42,268 nucleotides of DNA from Eubacterium sp. (GCA_017475785.1 JAFVEX010000068.1:1-42268), one strand, 5' to 3'. Counted from the stretch's first letter, positions 19,089 through 27,505 are shown. Notes: generated from the letters alone by a model not told the origin. Translations and numbers: made by a program.

Positions 19089-20267
19089 ATGAATGAACTG
19101 CAGCTGAAATATGGATGCAACCCCAACCAGAAGCCGTCCAGAATCTTTATGGAGGACGGATCTGAGCTCCCGGTGAAGATTTTGTCCGGCCGCCCCGGTT
19201 ATATTAACTTTCTGGACGCGTTTAACGGATGGCAGCTTGTACAGGAATTGAAGCGTGAGACAGGCCTTCCGGCGGCGACTTCATTTAAGCACGTATCCCC
19301 GGCAGGAGCGGCAGTCGGACTTCCGCTTTCTGATGTCCTGCGGAAAATCTACTGGGTGGATGATCTGGGTGAGCTGAGCCTGCTTGCCTGTGCGTATGCC
19401 AGAGCCCGCGGTGCCGACAGAATGTCTTCTTTCGGTGATTTTATCGCGCTTTCTGATCCCTGTGACGTGGATACAGCCCGCCTGATTAAGCGGGAAGTAT
19501 CTGACGGCGTGATCGCGCCGGGCTACTCTGATGAGGCGCTGGAAATCCTTCGCTCCAAGAAGAACGGCAATTACGTCGTGATAGAGATGGATCAGGCTTA
19601 TACGCCTGCTCCTCTGGAGAAAAAACAGGTTTATGGCATTACGTTTGAGCAGGGGCGTCAGGAGCTGGAAATTAACGATGCCTTTTTGTCGAATCTCGTC
19701 ACAGATAATAAGGAGATTCCGGCAGACGCCGTCAGAGACCTGAAAATCGCGCTGATTACGCTGAAGTATACGCAGTCAAACTCCGTCTGCTTCGCAAGGG
19801 ACGGCCAGGCCATCGGCGTGGGCGCGGGACAGCAGTCGCGCGTACACTGTACACGGCTTGCCGGATCCAAGGCGGACAACTGGTGGCTCCGCCAGTGCCC
19901 GAAGGTTCTGGCGCTTCCGTTCCGGGATGACATCCGCCGCGCGGACAGGGATAACGCGATCGACCTCTACATCGGCGAGGAATATATGGATGTACTGGAG
20001 GAAGGAAAGTGGCAGCGGATTTTCACAGAGAAGCCAGAGGTCTTCACACGTGAAGAGAAGCGCGCGTGGCTTGACCAGCTGACGGATGTCGCGCTTGGAT
20101 CTGACGCGTTTTTCCCGTTTTCCGACAACATTGAGCGGGCGGCGAAAAGCGGCGTGAAATATGTTGCTGAGCCGGGCGGATCTGTGCGGGACGATGCTGT
20201 CATTGACTGCTGCAACGCGCATGGAATGGTGATGGCCTTTACAGGAATCCGGCTGTTCCACCACTGA
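19089..20267 (+). CDS. AICAR formyltransferase (stand-alone, no IMP cyclohydrolase domain)
   Basis: This enzyme transfers the formyl group of 10-formyl-THF to AICAR, the ninth step of purine synthesis. The 392-residue protein has the AICARFT motif with the catalytic Lys-His (TSFKHVSPAGAAVG) and TLKYTQSNSVCF plus GVGAGQQSRVHC. It lacks the ~200-residue N-terminal cyclohydrolase domain of the usual bifunctional PurH. The missing activity is supplied by the gene 24 bp upstream. Together with glyA these make a small purine/one-carbon operon. Confidence 0.92.
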   Translation: MNELQLKYGCNPNQKPSRIFMEDGSELPVKILSGRPGYINFLDAFNGWQLVQELKRETGLPAATSFKHVSPAGAAVGLPLSDVLRKIYWVDDLGELSLLACAYARARGADRMSSFGDFIALSDPCDVDTARLIKREVSDGVIAPGYSDEALEILRSKKNGNYVVIEMDQAYTPAPLEKKQVYGITFEQGRQELEINDAFLSNLVTDNKEIPADAVRDLKIALITLKYTQSNSVCFARDGQAIGVGAGQQSRVHCTRLAGSKADNWWLRQCPKVLALPFRDDIRRADRDNAIDLYIGEEYMDVLEEGKWQRIFTEKPEVFTREEKRAWLDQLTDVALGSDAFFPFSDNIERAAKSGVKYVAEPGGSVRDDAVIDCCNAHGMVMAFTGIRLFHH

Positions 20268-20312
20268 GAAACGGGAAACGGATAGATAGCGGCGTTCTCC
20301 GCACTTTTACAA

Positions 20313-20555
20313 ATGAGAGAAATGGAATTCAAGATGGAGCGGCAGGGCCTTGTTGCGGTCGGAGATCAGGTTGACGTGACCGAGAGCGCGCTGCCGGCTT
20401 CCTTTTATTACACAATTCAGCCCGCCGTGGCGATGAGCAAAAATTATCAGGGATATGAGCGGCTGAAGTCGGATACGGGGATCGTAAAAGAAATCCGCCA
20501 GACGGACAGAGGCTATTATATCATTGTGGAGTTTGATGAAGAAGAACCAGCCTGA
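20313..20555 (+). CDS. Small hypothetical protein (80 aa)
   Basis: I do not recognise this protein. It is acidic at the C-terminus (FDEEEPA), has no membrane segment or cysteine, and the pattern [22 protein letters not shown] looks like a small beta-barrel. It follows the formyltransferase by 45 bp and overlaps the glycosylase start by 20 bp, so expression as part of that operon is likely. The start is uncertain: ATGs at 20313, 20322 and 20334 are all possible and none has a strong SD. Confidence 0.65.
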   Translation: MREMEFKMERQGLVAVGDQVDVTESALPASFYYTIQPAVAMSKNYQGYERLKSDTGIVKEIRQTDRGYYIIVEFDEEEPA

Positions 20556-21048
20556 GCGACAAGTTCATACGATCGCGCCGTTTTATGATGAAACTTCCCG
20601 GATTCTGATTCTGGGAAGCTTTCCTTCTGTCAAGTCACGGGAGGCAAATTTCTTCTACGGACATCCGCAGAACCGGTTCTGGCGCGTGATCGCGGCAGTA
20701 TTCGGCGAAGAGACGCCCGCCGACATTCCCGCAAAGCGCGCGTTTCTGAAGAGAAACCATATCGCGATGTGGGATTCGATACAATCCTGCACGATTACGG
20801 GTTCCAGCGACAGCAGTATCAGGGACGTCTTGCCAAATGACATCGGCATGATACTGAGTGCCGCGCCCGTCACACATATTTTCTGCAATGGAAACGCCTC
20901 GCACAGGATCTATCAGAAGTACTTGTATCCCGTTACAAAGCGTGAAGCGGTGCGCCTTCCTTCCACAAGCCCGGCAAATGCCTCCTGGAGTGTGGAACGG
21001 CTTACAGAAGCCTGGAAAATATGCCGGGAGGCAGCAGAAGTCAGGTAA
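20536..21048 (+). CDS. DNA-deoxyinosine (hypoxanthine) glycosylase, UDG superfamily
   Basis: The 170-residue protein looks like family 6 of the uracil-DNA glycosylase superfamily, which removes hypoxanthine (deaminated adenine) from DNA. Supporting segments are [34 protein letters not shown] and the C-terminal [12 protein letters not shown] 20536 has GTGGAG 4-9 nt upstream and overlaps the preceding ORF by 20 bp. An in-frame TTG at 20524 is the alternative. Related Mug-type G/U glycosylases are another possibility, but the [10 protein letters not shown] block fits the hypoxanthine family better. Confidence 0.85.
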   Translation: MKKNQPERQVHTIAPFYDETSRILILGSFPSVKSREANFFYGHPQNRFWRVIAAVFGEETPADIPAKRAFLKRNHIAMWDSIQSCTITGSSDSSIRDVLPNDIGMILSAAPVTHIFCNGNASHRIYQKYLYPVTKREAVRLPSTSPANASWSVERLTEAWKICREAAEVR

Positions 21049-21049
21049 A

Positions 21050-21076
21050 AAAACACTGATTAAATCAGCGTTTTCT
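21050..21076 (+). terminator. Intrinsic terminator after the glycosylase gene
   Basis: AAAACACTGAT pairs with ATCAGCGTTTT (one mismatch) around a 3-nt loop, followed by CTT. It starts 2 bp after the stop codon. Confidence 0.65.
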
Positions 21077-21113
21077 TAAAGTAATGTGACGACAATTCAG
21101 GAGAAAAACAGCT

Positions 21114-21884
21114 ATGGTAAATGAAGAATTCAGGGCAGAAATGAACGGTTTTTCCAATATCGACCATGTAATCGGGATTGTGAGCGGAAAAGGCGGCGTG
21201 GGCAAGTCGCTTGTTACAGCTTCCCTGGCAAATGCGCTCGCGGCGCAGGGATATCACGTGGGAATTCTGGACGCGGATATTACAGGACCGTCTATTCCTA
21301 AAATGTACGGCATCCATGAAAATGCCATGTCAGATGAAAACGGTATTTATCCGGTCATCACCGGGAATGATATCGAGATCATGTCCACCAATCTGGTGCT
21401 GGACGGCGAAGACAGTCCGGTTGTCTGGCGCGGCCCGGTCATTGCCGGCGTCGTGAAGCAGTTCTGGACAGATGTGATCTGGGGTACGCTGGATTACATG
21501 CTGATTGATATGCCGCCGGGCACAGGGGATGTACCGCTGACGGTCTACCAGTCGCTTCCGATCGACGGAGTGATCATCGTTACCTCTCCGCAGGATCTGG
21601 TGCGTATGATTGTCACAAAGGCGTACAAGATGGCCGAAATGATGGAGATCCCGGTTCTAGGCATCATCGAGAACTACAGTTACCTCTGCTGCCCGGACTG
21701 CGGCAGGATGATTCAGGTGTTTGGCGAGAGTCACATCGATGAAATTGCGGCAGATATGGGGATTCCGGTACTCGGGAAGATTCCGATGGACGCGCAGCTG
21801 GCGGCAGACGCGGATCAGGGCGCGTTTGCGGGTGTCCTGAATCAGTACATAGACGACGCGATCACCGCAGTTGGAAATCTTTAA
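21114..21884 (+). CDS. Mrp/NBP35-family ATP-binding protein (Fe-S carrier type)
   Basis: Proteins of this ParA/MinD-like family bind and transfer Fe-S clusters (ApbC/Mrp in bacteria). The 256-residue protein has the deviant Walker A GKGGVGKS (residues about 24-31), the switch DADITGPSIPKMYG, MLIDMPPGTGDVPL and the paired cysteines CCPDCG that bind the cluster. CAGGAG precedes the ATG. The stop is followed immediately, with no gap, by the helicase ATG. That helicase also has four cysteines of the Fe-S type, so a maturation link is possible but is inference. Confidence 0.93.
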   Translation: MVNEEFRAEMNGFSNIDHVIGIVSGKGGVGKSLVTASLANALAAQGYHVGILDADITGPSIPKMYGIHENAMSDENGIYPVITGNDIEIMSTNLVLDGEDSPVVWRGPVIAGVVKQFWTDVIWGTLDYMLIDMPPGTGDVPLTVYQSLPIDGVIIVTSPQDLVRMIVTKAYKMAEMMEIPVLGIIENYSYLCCPDCGRMIQVFGESHIDEIAADMGIPVLGKIPMDAQLAADADQGAFAGVLNQYIDDAITAVGNL

Positions 21885-24353
21885 ATGACGAGCGAAAAAA
21901 AGACTGTCAGAATTTCAGTCCGCAATCTTGTTGAATTTCTTCTTCGAAGCGGCGATATCACCGGCGGAACCGGACGTCTGGCCGACCGCGAGGCGATGCT
22001 TGCCGGCAGCCGGATTCATCGAAAGCTGCAGGGGAGGAGAGGCGCGGCCTACCGCGCGGAGGTTTCCCTGAAGGAAGTGGTTGATTTCGGGAGCTTTGAT
22101 CTGGTTGTGGAAGGACGTGCCGACGGAATCGACACTGAGGCTTCTGTCATCGAAGAAATCAAGGGCATCTATCAGGATGTCAGCGAATTAGAGTCGCCTG
22201 TGCCGGTTCACCTGGCACAGGCAAAATGTTATGCGTGTATTTACGCCCGGAAAGAAAAGCTGGAGACGGTCCGGATCCGCATGACCTACTGCAATCTGGA
22301 GACGGAGGAGGTGCGCTCCTTTACCAGCGCGCATACGGCAGCTGAATTGTCGGAGTGGTTTGACGCGCTCTGCCGGGACTACCGCAGATGGGCGGCGTTT
22401 CTGGCAGAATGGACCGGCCGGCGGAACGAAAGTATTCTGCAGCTGGCGTTTCCGTTTCCTTATCGCGCCGGCCAGAGGGACATGGTCGCGGCGTCCTACA
22501 GGACGATCCTTCAGGGAAGGCAGCTGTTTGTACAGGCGCCGACAGGCGTGGGAAAAACCATATCCGCGGTATTTCCTGCCGTGCGGGCACTCGGAGAGGG
22601 ACGCGGAGAAAAGCTGTTTTACCTGACGGCAAAAACGATCGCGCGGACTGTCGCGGAGGAAGCGTTTTCTATTTTGCGGGAAAAGGGTCTTTGCTGCAAG
22701 ACGCTCACACTGACTGCCAAAGAGAAGATCTGCCCGGAAGAGAAACCGGTCTGCGATCCCGCGTTCTGCCCCCGGGCAAAAGGCCACTATGACCGGATCA
22801 ACGACGCGCTCTATGATCTCCTGACATCTGACAGAGAGTACACCCGGAATGAGATTCAGGCGTGGGGCTCCACGCGAAGCGTCTGCCCGTACGAGCTGCA
22901 GCTGGATCTGGCAGATTTTGCGGATGCCGTGATATGCGATTATAATTATGCGTTTGACCCGGCAGCAAGGCTGTCACGGTATTTTGGAGAGGCATCCCGC
23001 AGACAGACCTGCCTGCTCTTGATCGACGAGGCGCACAATCTTGTTGACCGCGCAAGAGAGATGTTTTCCGCCGCTCTGGAGAAAGAGGCATTTTTGCGAT
23101 TGCGCAGGCTGATCAGGGACAGGAAGCAGAGCAGGGGCTTCAAGGCGCTTGACCGGTCGCTTGCGCGCTGTAATCAGATTCTTCTTACATATCGGAAGGA
23201 GAGCGCGGAGGATCCGGATGCAATTGACTCATATGGGAGCCGGTGTTCCAGACGAAAAGAGATTCAGGCTCTGATCCCTCCGCTGATGACACTGGCAGGT
23301 GTTCTGGAGGGGATTTTGAAGGAGCGCCCGGGTGAAGGAGCGGGCGTGGAATCTGAGTCTCTGCGGGAAGAGCTTCTGAATTTTTATTTTGAGGTCAGCA
23401 CATTCCTCGGCGCCTGGCAGACACTTGATGATCATTTTATGATTTACACAGAGACCAGGCAGGGCAGCTTTCTTCTGAAGCTGTTCTGTGTAGATCCCTC
23501 CCGCTGTCTGCAGGAGGTACTGGACCGGTCTGCGGGTACGGTGTTTTTCTCCGCTACGATGCTTCCAATGCAGTATTATGAGTCGCTGCTGACCACAGAA
23601 AAGGATAATTACCGGATCATGATTCCCTCCCCATTTGACCCGTCGCGCAGGCATCTGGCCGTCGGCACGGATGTCAGCACACGTTATACACAGCGGGGAG
23701 AACTGCTTTATCAGAAGCTTGCGGCCTATATTTATACGGTGACGAAAGAAAAGCAGGGCAATTATATGGTGTATTTTCCGTCATACCGGATGATGGAAGA
23801 TGTGCTGGAGGCGTACCGGCAGCAATTTGAGCAGGAAATGCCGGAGACATCCCGGACGCAGCCGGCGGGGGAGGAACAGGAGCTGTTTGTACAGCAGCCC
23901 GGCATGTCAGAGGCGGACAGGGATGATTTTCTGAAGACATTTCGAAGGCCGGGGAAACAGACACGGATTGGCTTTTGTGTCATGGGAGGCATTTTTGCGG
24001 AGGGCATCGACCTGGCGGGAGACCAGCTGATCGGGGCGCTGGTTGTCGGAACCGGACTGCCGCAGGTGTCTGGGGAAAGAGAACTGCTGAAACGCTTCTA
24101 TGACGAGAAAGGGATGAGCGGGTTCGATTACGCTTACAGATTTCCGGGGCTGAATAAGGTGCTGCAGGCTGCCGGACGCGTGATCCGCACGGCGGAGGAC
24201 GTCGGTGTTATGGTGCTTCTGGACGAGCGCTTCAAAAGCCCGGCGTACTACAGGTATTTTCCGCGGGAGTGGTCAGATATCCATCACACAAGCCTGGACA
24301 GAATCAGCGGCGAAATCCGCGCTTTCTGGGATAGGGAAACGCTGATTTATTAA
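21885..24353 (+). CDS. Nuclease-helicase fusion: PD-(D/E)XK N-terminus and XPD/DinG-like Fe-S helicase
   Basis: The 822-residue protein combines two domains. The N-terminal ~200 residues look like a RecB/Cas4-type nuclease (EGRADGID about 76-83, then EEIKG about 91). From about 205 it is an SF2 helicase of the Rad3/XPD-DinG kind: Walker A PTGVGKT (about 218-224), DEAH (LLIDEAHN, about 380), and C-terminal VVGTGLPQVS and QAAGRVIR. Four cysteines (ICPEEKPVCDPAFC about 283-297 and SVCPYE about 332) fit the XPD-type 4Fe-4S domain. Its ATG abuts the stop of the Fe-S carrier gene. The biological task (repair or R-loop/replication clearance) cannot be read from sequence. Confidence 0.88.
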   Translation: MTSEKKTVRISVRNLVEFLLRSGDITGGTGRLADREAMLAGSRIHRKLQGRRGAAYRAEVSLKEVVDFGSFDLVVEGRADGIDTEASVIEEIKGIYQDVSELESPVPVHLAQAKCYACIYARKEKLETVRIRMTYCNLETEEVRSFTSAHTAAELSEWFDALCRDYRRWAAFLAEWTGRRNESILQLAFPFPYRAGQRDMVAASYRTILQGRQLFVQAPTGVGKTISAVFPAVRALGEGRGEKLFYLTAKTIARTVAEEAFSILREKGLCCKTLTLTAKEKICPEEKPVCDPAFCPRAKGHYDRINDALYDLLTSDREYTRNEIQAWGSTRSVCPYELQLDLADFADAVICDYNYAFDPAARLSRYFGEASRRQTCLLLIDEAHNLVDRAREMFSAALEKEAFLRLRRLIRDRKQSRGFKALDRSLARCNQILLTYRKESAEDPDAIDSYGSRCSRRKEIQALIPPLMTLAGVLEGILKERPGEGAGVESESLREELLNFYFEVSTFLGAWQTLDDHFMIYTETRQGSFLLKLFCVDPSRCLQEVLDRSAGTVFFSATMLPMQYYESLLTTEKDNYRIMIPSPFDPSRRHLAVGTDVSTRYTQRGELLYQKLAAYIYTVTKEKQGNYMVYFPSYRMMEDVLEAYRQQFEQEMPETSRTQPAGEEQELFVQQPGMSEADRDDFLKTFRRPGKQTRIGFCVMGGIFAEGIDLAGDQLIGALVVGTGLPQVSGERELLKRFYDEKGMSGFDYAYRFPGLNKVLQAAGRVIRTAEDVGVMVLLDERFKSPAYYRYFPREWSDIHHTSLDRISGEIRAFWDRETLIY

Positions 24354-24364
24354 TCAGTGTTTCC
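24335..24364 (+). terminator. 13-bp hairpin at the end of the helicase gene
   Basis: GGAAACGCTGATT pairs with AATCAGTGTTTCC (one G-T) around a 4-nt loop. It overlaps the helicase stop codon. No T-run follows, so termination is probable but not certain. Its inner stem resembles the hairpin at 21050-21076. Confidence 0.55.
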
Positions 24365-24381
24365 ATAGAAGAAAAAGCCAC

Positions 24382-24410
24382 TTTCATTGTTCTGACGAAG
24401 GTGCTATAAT
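24382..24410 (+). promoter_or_regulatory. Promoter of thrS
   Basis: TTTCAT, 17-bp spacer, extended -10 TGcTATAAT. It leaves only about 30 nt of leader before the thrS ATG, too short for a T-box. Confidence 0.75.
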
Positions 24411-24446
24411 GTCGGCTAAGAGCAAACCATCAGCAGGAGAGAGACC

Positions 24447-26354
24447 ATGATTATTACATTAAAGGACGGAACAAAAAAAGAATACAGCGAGGCGATGCCG
24501 GTAATCGATATCGCGAAGGATCTGAGTGAAGGCCTTGCACGCATGGCCGGTGCCGCTGAAGTGAACGGCGAGCCGGCTGATCTGCGCACAGAGGTGAACG
24601 AAGACAGTGAGCTGACAATCTATACGATTAATGATCCGGGGGGGCTGGCGGCTTACCGCCACACGACTTCTCATATGATGGCGCAGGCGATCAAGCGCCT
24701 TTATCCGCAGGCAAAGCTTGCGATCGGCCCGTCCATCGCAGACGGTTTTTACTACGACATTGATATCGAGGGCGGACTCACTGCGCAGGATCTCGAGAAG
24801 ATCGAGGCGGAGATGAAGAAAATCGCGAAGGAAGCCCTTCCGCTTCGCAGATTTACGCTGCCCCGCGACGAGGCGATTGCCTTCATGAAGGAGAAGGAAG
24901 AGCCGTATAAGGTCGAGCTGATTGAAGATCTGCCAGAAGACGCTGAGATCAGTTTCTATGAGCAGGGCGAGTTTACGGATCTCTGCGCAGGTCCTCATCT
25001 GATGAGCACAAAGCCGGTAAAGGCGTTCAAGCTGACCAGTATCGCGGGCGCGTACTGGCGCGGCGACGAGCACAACAAGATGCTCACCCGTGTCTACGGA
25101 ACGGCGTTCCCGAAAAAGGCGGAGCTGGACGCGTACCTGACGATGATTGAAGAAGCGAAAAAGCGCGACCACCGCAAAATCGGCAGGGAGCTTGGACTCT
25201 TTATGATGAACGAGGCCGGCCCGGGATTCCCGTTCTTCCTTCCGAAGGGAATGATTCTGCGCAATACGCTGATGACTTACTGGCGCGAGGTTCATCTCGC
25301 GAATGGCTACGATGAGATTTCGACGCCTGTGATTCTGAACCGGTCCCTGTGGGAGACCTCAGGACACTGGGATCACTATAAAGAGAACATGTACACGACC
25401 GTGATCGACGAAGAAGATTACGCGATCAAACCGATGAACTGCCCCGGCAGCATTCTGGTATATCAGAATGAGCCGCACTCCTACCGGGATCTTCCGCTGC
25501 GCTACGCGGAATGCGGTCTCGTGCACCGGCACGAGAAATCAGGACAGCTGCACGGCCTGATGCGCGTGCGGTGCTTCACACAGGATGACGGGCACATGTT
25601 CCTGGCGCGTGACCAGATCCGCGACGAGATCGTGAGAATCGTCCGGATTATTGATGAGATGTACAATCTCTTTGGGTTCCAGTATCACGTTGAGCTGTCG
25701 ACCAGACCGGATGATTCCATGGGCAGCGACGAGGACTGGGAGGTCGCGACAGATTCTCTGCGCGACGCGCTGGAGGTACTGGGCAAGGATTACGTGGTCA
25801 ATGAGGGCGACGGCGCGTTCTACGGGCCGAAGATTGATTTCCACCTGACAGACTGCCTCGGAAGGACCTGGCAGTGCGGAACCATTCAGCTGGACTTCCA
25901 GCTGCCGCAGCGGTTTGAACTCGAATACACCGGGGCAGACGGAGAGAAGCATCAGCCGATTATGATCCACCGCGTCGTCTTTGGTTCAGTCGAGCGCTTT
26001 ATCGGAATTCTGACAGAGCATTTCGCAGGCGCCTTCCCGACCTGGCTCGCGCCGGTACAGGCGAAAGTGCTGCCGCTCTCGGAGAAATATCTCGATTACG
26101 CGGCGGAAGTGCAGAAGCAGCTGTCTGCAGCCGGAATCCGCGCGGAGCTTGATGAGCGCAGTGAAAAGCTCGGATACAAGATCAGAGAGGCACAGAATCT
26201 GAAGATTCCGTACATGCTGGTTGTCGGCGGCAAGGAGCAGGAAGCCGGCACCGTAGCGGTCCGCACGAGACTTGGCGGAGATCAGGGCGCGGTACCTGTC
26301 GGCACGTTTATTGAAGAGATCCTGGAGGAGATCAGAGAAAAACGTCTGCCGTAA
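24447..26354 (+). CDS. thrS: Threonine-tRNA ligase
   Basis: ThrRS charges tRNA-Thr and hydrolyses mischarged Ser-tRNA-Thr. The 635-residue protein has an N-terminal TGS domain, an editing domain with HTTSHMMAQ and LCAGPHLM, and the class II core with the zinc ligands (Cys in PMNCPGSI, His in HRHEKSGQLHGL, His in MIHRVVFGSVER) plus the C-terminal anticodon-binding domain. AGGAGAG precedes the ATG. Many Firmicutes control thrS by a T-box leader; none is present here, as the promoter is about 40 bp from the ATG. The stop lies inside a short repeat (26348-26409). Confidence 0.99.
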   Translation: MIITLKDGTKKEYSEAMPVIDIAKDLSEGLARMAGAAEVNGEPADLRTEVNEDSELTIYTINDPGGLAAYRHTTSHMMAQAIKRLYPQAKLAIGPSIADGFYYDIDIEGGLTAQDLEKIEAEMKKIAKEALPLRRFTLPRDEAIAFMKEKEEPYKVELIEDLPEDAEISFYEQGEFTDLCAGPHLMSTKPVKAFKLTSIAGAYWRGDEHNKMLTRVYGTAFPKKAELDAYLTMIEEAKKRDHRKIGRELGLFMMNEAGPGFPFFLPKGMILRNTLMTYWREVHLANGYDEISTPVILNRSLWETSGHWDHYKENMYTTVIDEEDYAIKPMNCPGSILVYQNEPHSYRDLPLRYAECGLVHRHEKSGQLHGLMRVRCFTQDDGHMFLARDQIRDEIVRIVRIIDEMYNLFGFQYHVELSTRPDDSMGSDEDWEVATDSLRDALEVLGKDYVVNEGDGAFYGPKIDFHLTDCLGRTWQCGTIQLDFQLPQRFELEYTGADGEKHQPIMIHRVVFGSVERFIGILTEHFAGAFPTWLAPVQAKVLPLSEKYLDYAAEVQKQLSAAGIRAELDERSEKLGYKIREAQNLKIPYMLVVGGKEQEAGTVAVRTRLGGDQGAVPVGTFIEEILEEIREKRLP

Positions 26355-26409
26355 AAAGTTGTCATTTGCCGTAAAAAAGTCGTCATTTACCGGAAAAGAG
26401 TTCTTGACA
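26348..26409 (+). repeat. Imperfect ~20-bp tandem triplication at the thrS end
   Basis: Two good copies, GCCGTAAAAA(A)GT-Y-GTCATTT at 26348-26367 and 26368-26388, are followed by a diverged third at 26389-26409 that ends in the TTGACA -35 box of the infC promoter. The first copy contains the thrS stop codon. Confidence 0.7.
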
Positions 26410-26432
26410 GTTTTTATGGGATGTGGTAACTT
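26404..26432 (+). promoter_or_regulatory. Promoter of the infC-rpmI-rplT operon
   Basis: Perfect TTGACA, 17-bp spacer, TAACTT as the -10. It produces a leader of about 290 nt before infC. Confidence 0.7.
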
Positions 26433-26569
26433 GTACTAGTTGGAAAAGGAAGCAGAGCTTGTCCGCTCTCACCCTGGCGCAGTCTGGCGGTCCCGGGTTA
26501 ATAACGTGATGGGAAGGATTGACAGAAGAAGTGTCTTCTGGCAAATCCTGAGTTTATCATGAAATAATT

Positions 26570-26600
26570 GCGGACAGTTCCTGTAGCTGTCCGCTTTTTG
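26570..26600 (+). terminator. Attenuator terminator in the infC leader
   Basis: GCGGACAG pairs with CTGTCCGC around a 9-nt loop, followed by TTTTTG. It lies 130 bp before the infC start, so it must be read through for operon expression. Confidence 0.88.
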
Positions 26601-26676
26601 TATGACAGGAGAGTTCTTTGTTTCAGAGAGTTCTTTGTTTCAGAGAGTACGTTGTTTCAAAGTGTTTTCTGTCACA
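26600..26676 (+). repeat. Palindromic element copy 1 (infC leader), with internal duplication
   Basis: Outer arms TGACAGGA and TTCTGTCA (one G-T pair) enclose 17-bp units: TTCTTTGTTTCAGAGAG appears at 26614-26630 and 26631-26647 and a diverged TACGTTGTTTCAAAGTG follows. The element starts at the end of the attenuator T-run. A simpler copy is at 33437-33480. Confidence 0.85.
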
Positions 26677-26729
26677 CAAAAGTGGGAACGGGCAGCCGCT
26701 TTTGGAAGGAGCACAGGAGGTACACAGCC

Positions 26730-27248
26730 ATTAGCAGCAATAATTTGATGATTAATGAACAAATACGTGACAGAGAGGTTCGCCTGATTGGCTCTGACGG
26801 CGAACAGCTCGGCATTGTCCCGATCACCGAAGCATTGTCAAAGGCACAGGAGGCCGGACTGGATCTGGTTAAGATTGCGCCTCGCGCGAAGCCGCCCGTA
26901 TGCCGGATCATTGATTACGGAAAATTCCGGTACGAGCAGTCCCGCAAGGAAAAAGAGGCACGCAAGAAACAGAAAACAGTCGACATCAAGGAAGTGCGCC
27001 TGTCTCCGAATATCGATACCAACGACCTCAACACCAAGGTAGGCGCGGCCAGGAAATTCCTGGCAAAGGGAAACAAAGTAAAAGTGACCATGCGCTTCCG
27101 GGGGCGTGAGATGGCTCATATGTCAAATGGCAGAGTTATTCTCGATCAGTTTGCCGAACAGCTGGCAGACATCTCCGCGATCGAAAAAGCACCGAAGGTC
27201 GAGGGGAGAAGTCTGACAATGGTCTTAACTGAGAAGAAGAAAAAATAA
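26730..27248 (+). CDS. infC: Translation initiation factor IF-3 (AUU start)
   Basis: IF3 keeps 30S subunits free and checks start-codon choice. The protein (172 residues) runs SSNNLMINEQIRDREVRLIG through the IF3 N-domain to KVEGRSLTMVLTEKKKK. The first usual start in frame is far upstream in the leader and would add about 54 non-family residues. AGGAGG at 26715-26720 sits exactly 9 nt before an ATT codon at 26730. A rare AUU start, discriminated against by IF3 itself, is the classic autoregulation device of infC. The internal ATG at 26748 is the weaker alternative. Confidence 0.93.
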   Translation: MSSNNLMINEQIRDREVRLIGSDGEQLGIVPITEALSKAQEAGLDLVKIAPRAKPPVCRIIDYGKFRYEQSRKEKEARKKQKTVDIKEVRLSPNIDTNDLNTKVGAARKFLAKGNKVKVTMRFRGREMAHMSNGRVILDQFAEQLADISAIEKAPKVEGRSLTMVLTEKKKK

Positions 27249-27266
27249 GCAAGGAGGAATCTTCAA

Positions 27267-27464
27267 ATGCCAAAGGTAAAAACAAAAAGAGCAGCAGCCA
27301 AGCGTTTTAAACAGACAGGAACCGGGAAACTGGTCAGACATAAAGCTTATAAAAGCCATATCTTAACCAAGAAGTCAACAAAGAGAAAAAGAAATCTGCG
27401 CAAGGCAGCCGTTGTTGACGAGAGCAATGTAAAGAACATGAGAAAGATTATGCCGTATCTCTGA
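27267..27464 (+). CDS. rpmI: 50S ribosomal protein L35
   Basis: This 65-residue, very basic protein ([20 protein letters not shown] at its start) is a small component of the 50S subunit. AAGGAGG precedes the ATG, 18 bp behind infC. It is the middle gene of the conserved infC-rpmI-rplT operon, so its level follows that of IF3 and L20 and should be set by the leader at 26440-26729. Confidence 0.98.
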   Translation: MPKVKTKRAAAKRFKQTGTGKLVRHKAYKSHILTKKSTKRKRNLRKAAVVDESNVKNMRKIMPYL

Positions 27465-27505
27465 TTGAGAGCGGATGTTTAAGAAGTGTACAGGAGGATT
27501 AAGAA

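Larger units (their letters stand above)
26440..26729 (+). ncRNA. infC operon leader (L20/IF3-type attenuator leader)
   Basis: A ~290-nt untranslated leader precedes infC. It holds a terminator hairpin (26570-26600) and, upstream, a GTCCGC segment at 26461-26466 that can pair with GCGGAC of the terminator, i.e. an antiterminator option. In Bacillus and other Firmicutes L20 binds the leader of infC-rpmI-rplT and represses the operon; the same architecture suggests the same control here. Downstream of the terminator is a repeated hairpin element (26600-26676). Covariance matching was not possible. Confidence 0.7.

Noticed and set aside
24354..24446. T-box riboswitch before thrS
   Set aside because: The promoter leaves only about 30 nt of leader and no T-box core is seen.
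26568..26729. In-frame ATG upstream that would extend infC by 54 residues
   Set aside because: It begins inside the attenuator hairpin, and the added residues are not IF3-like; AGGAGG points to ATT at 26730.
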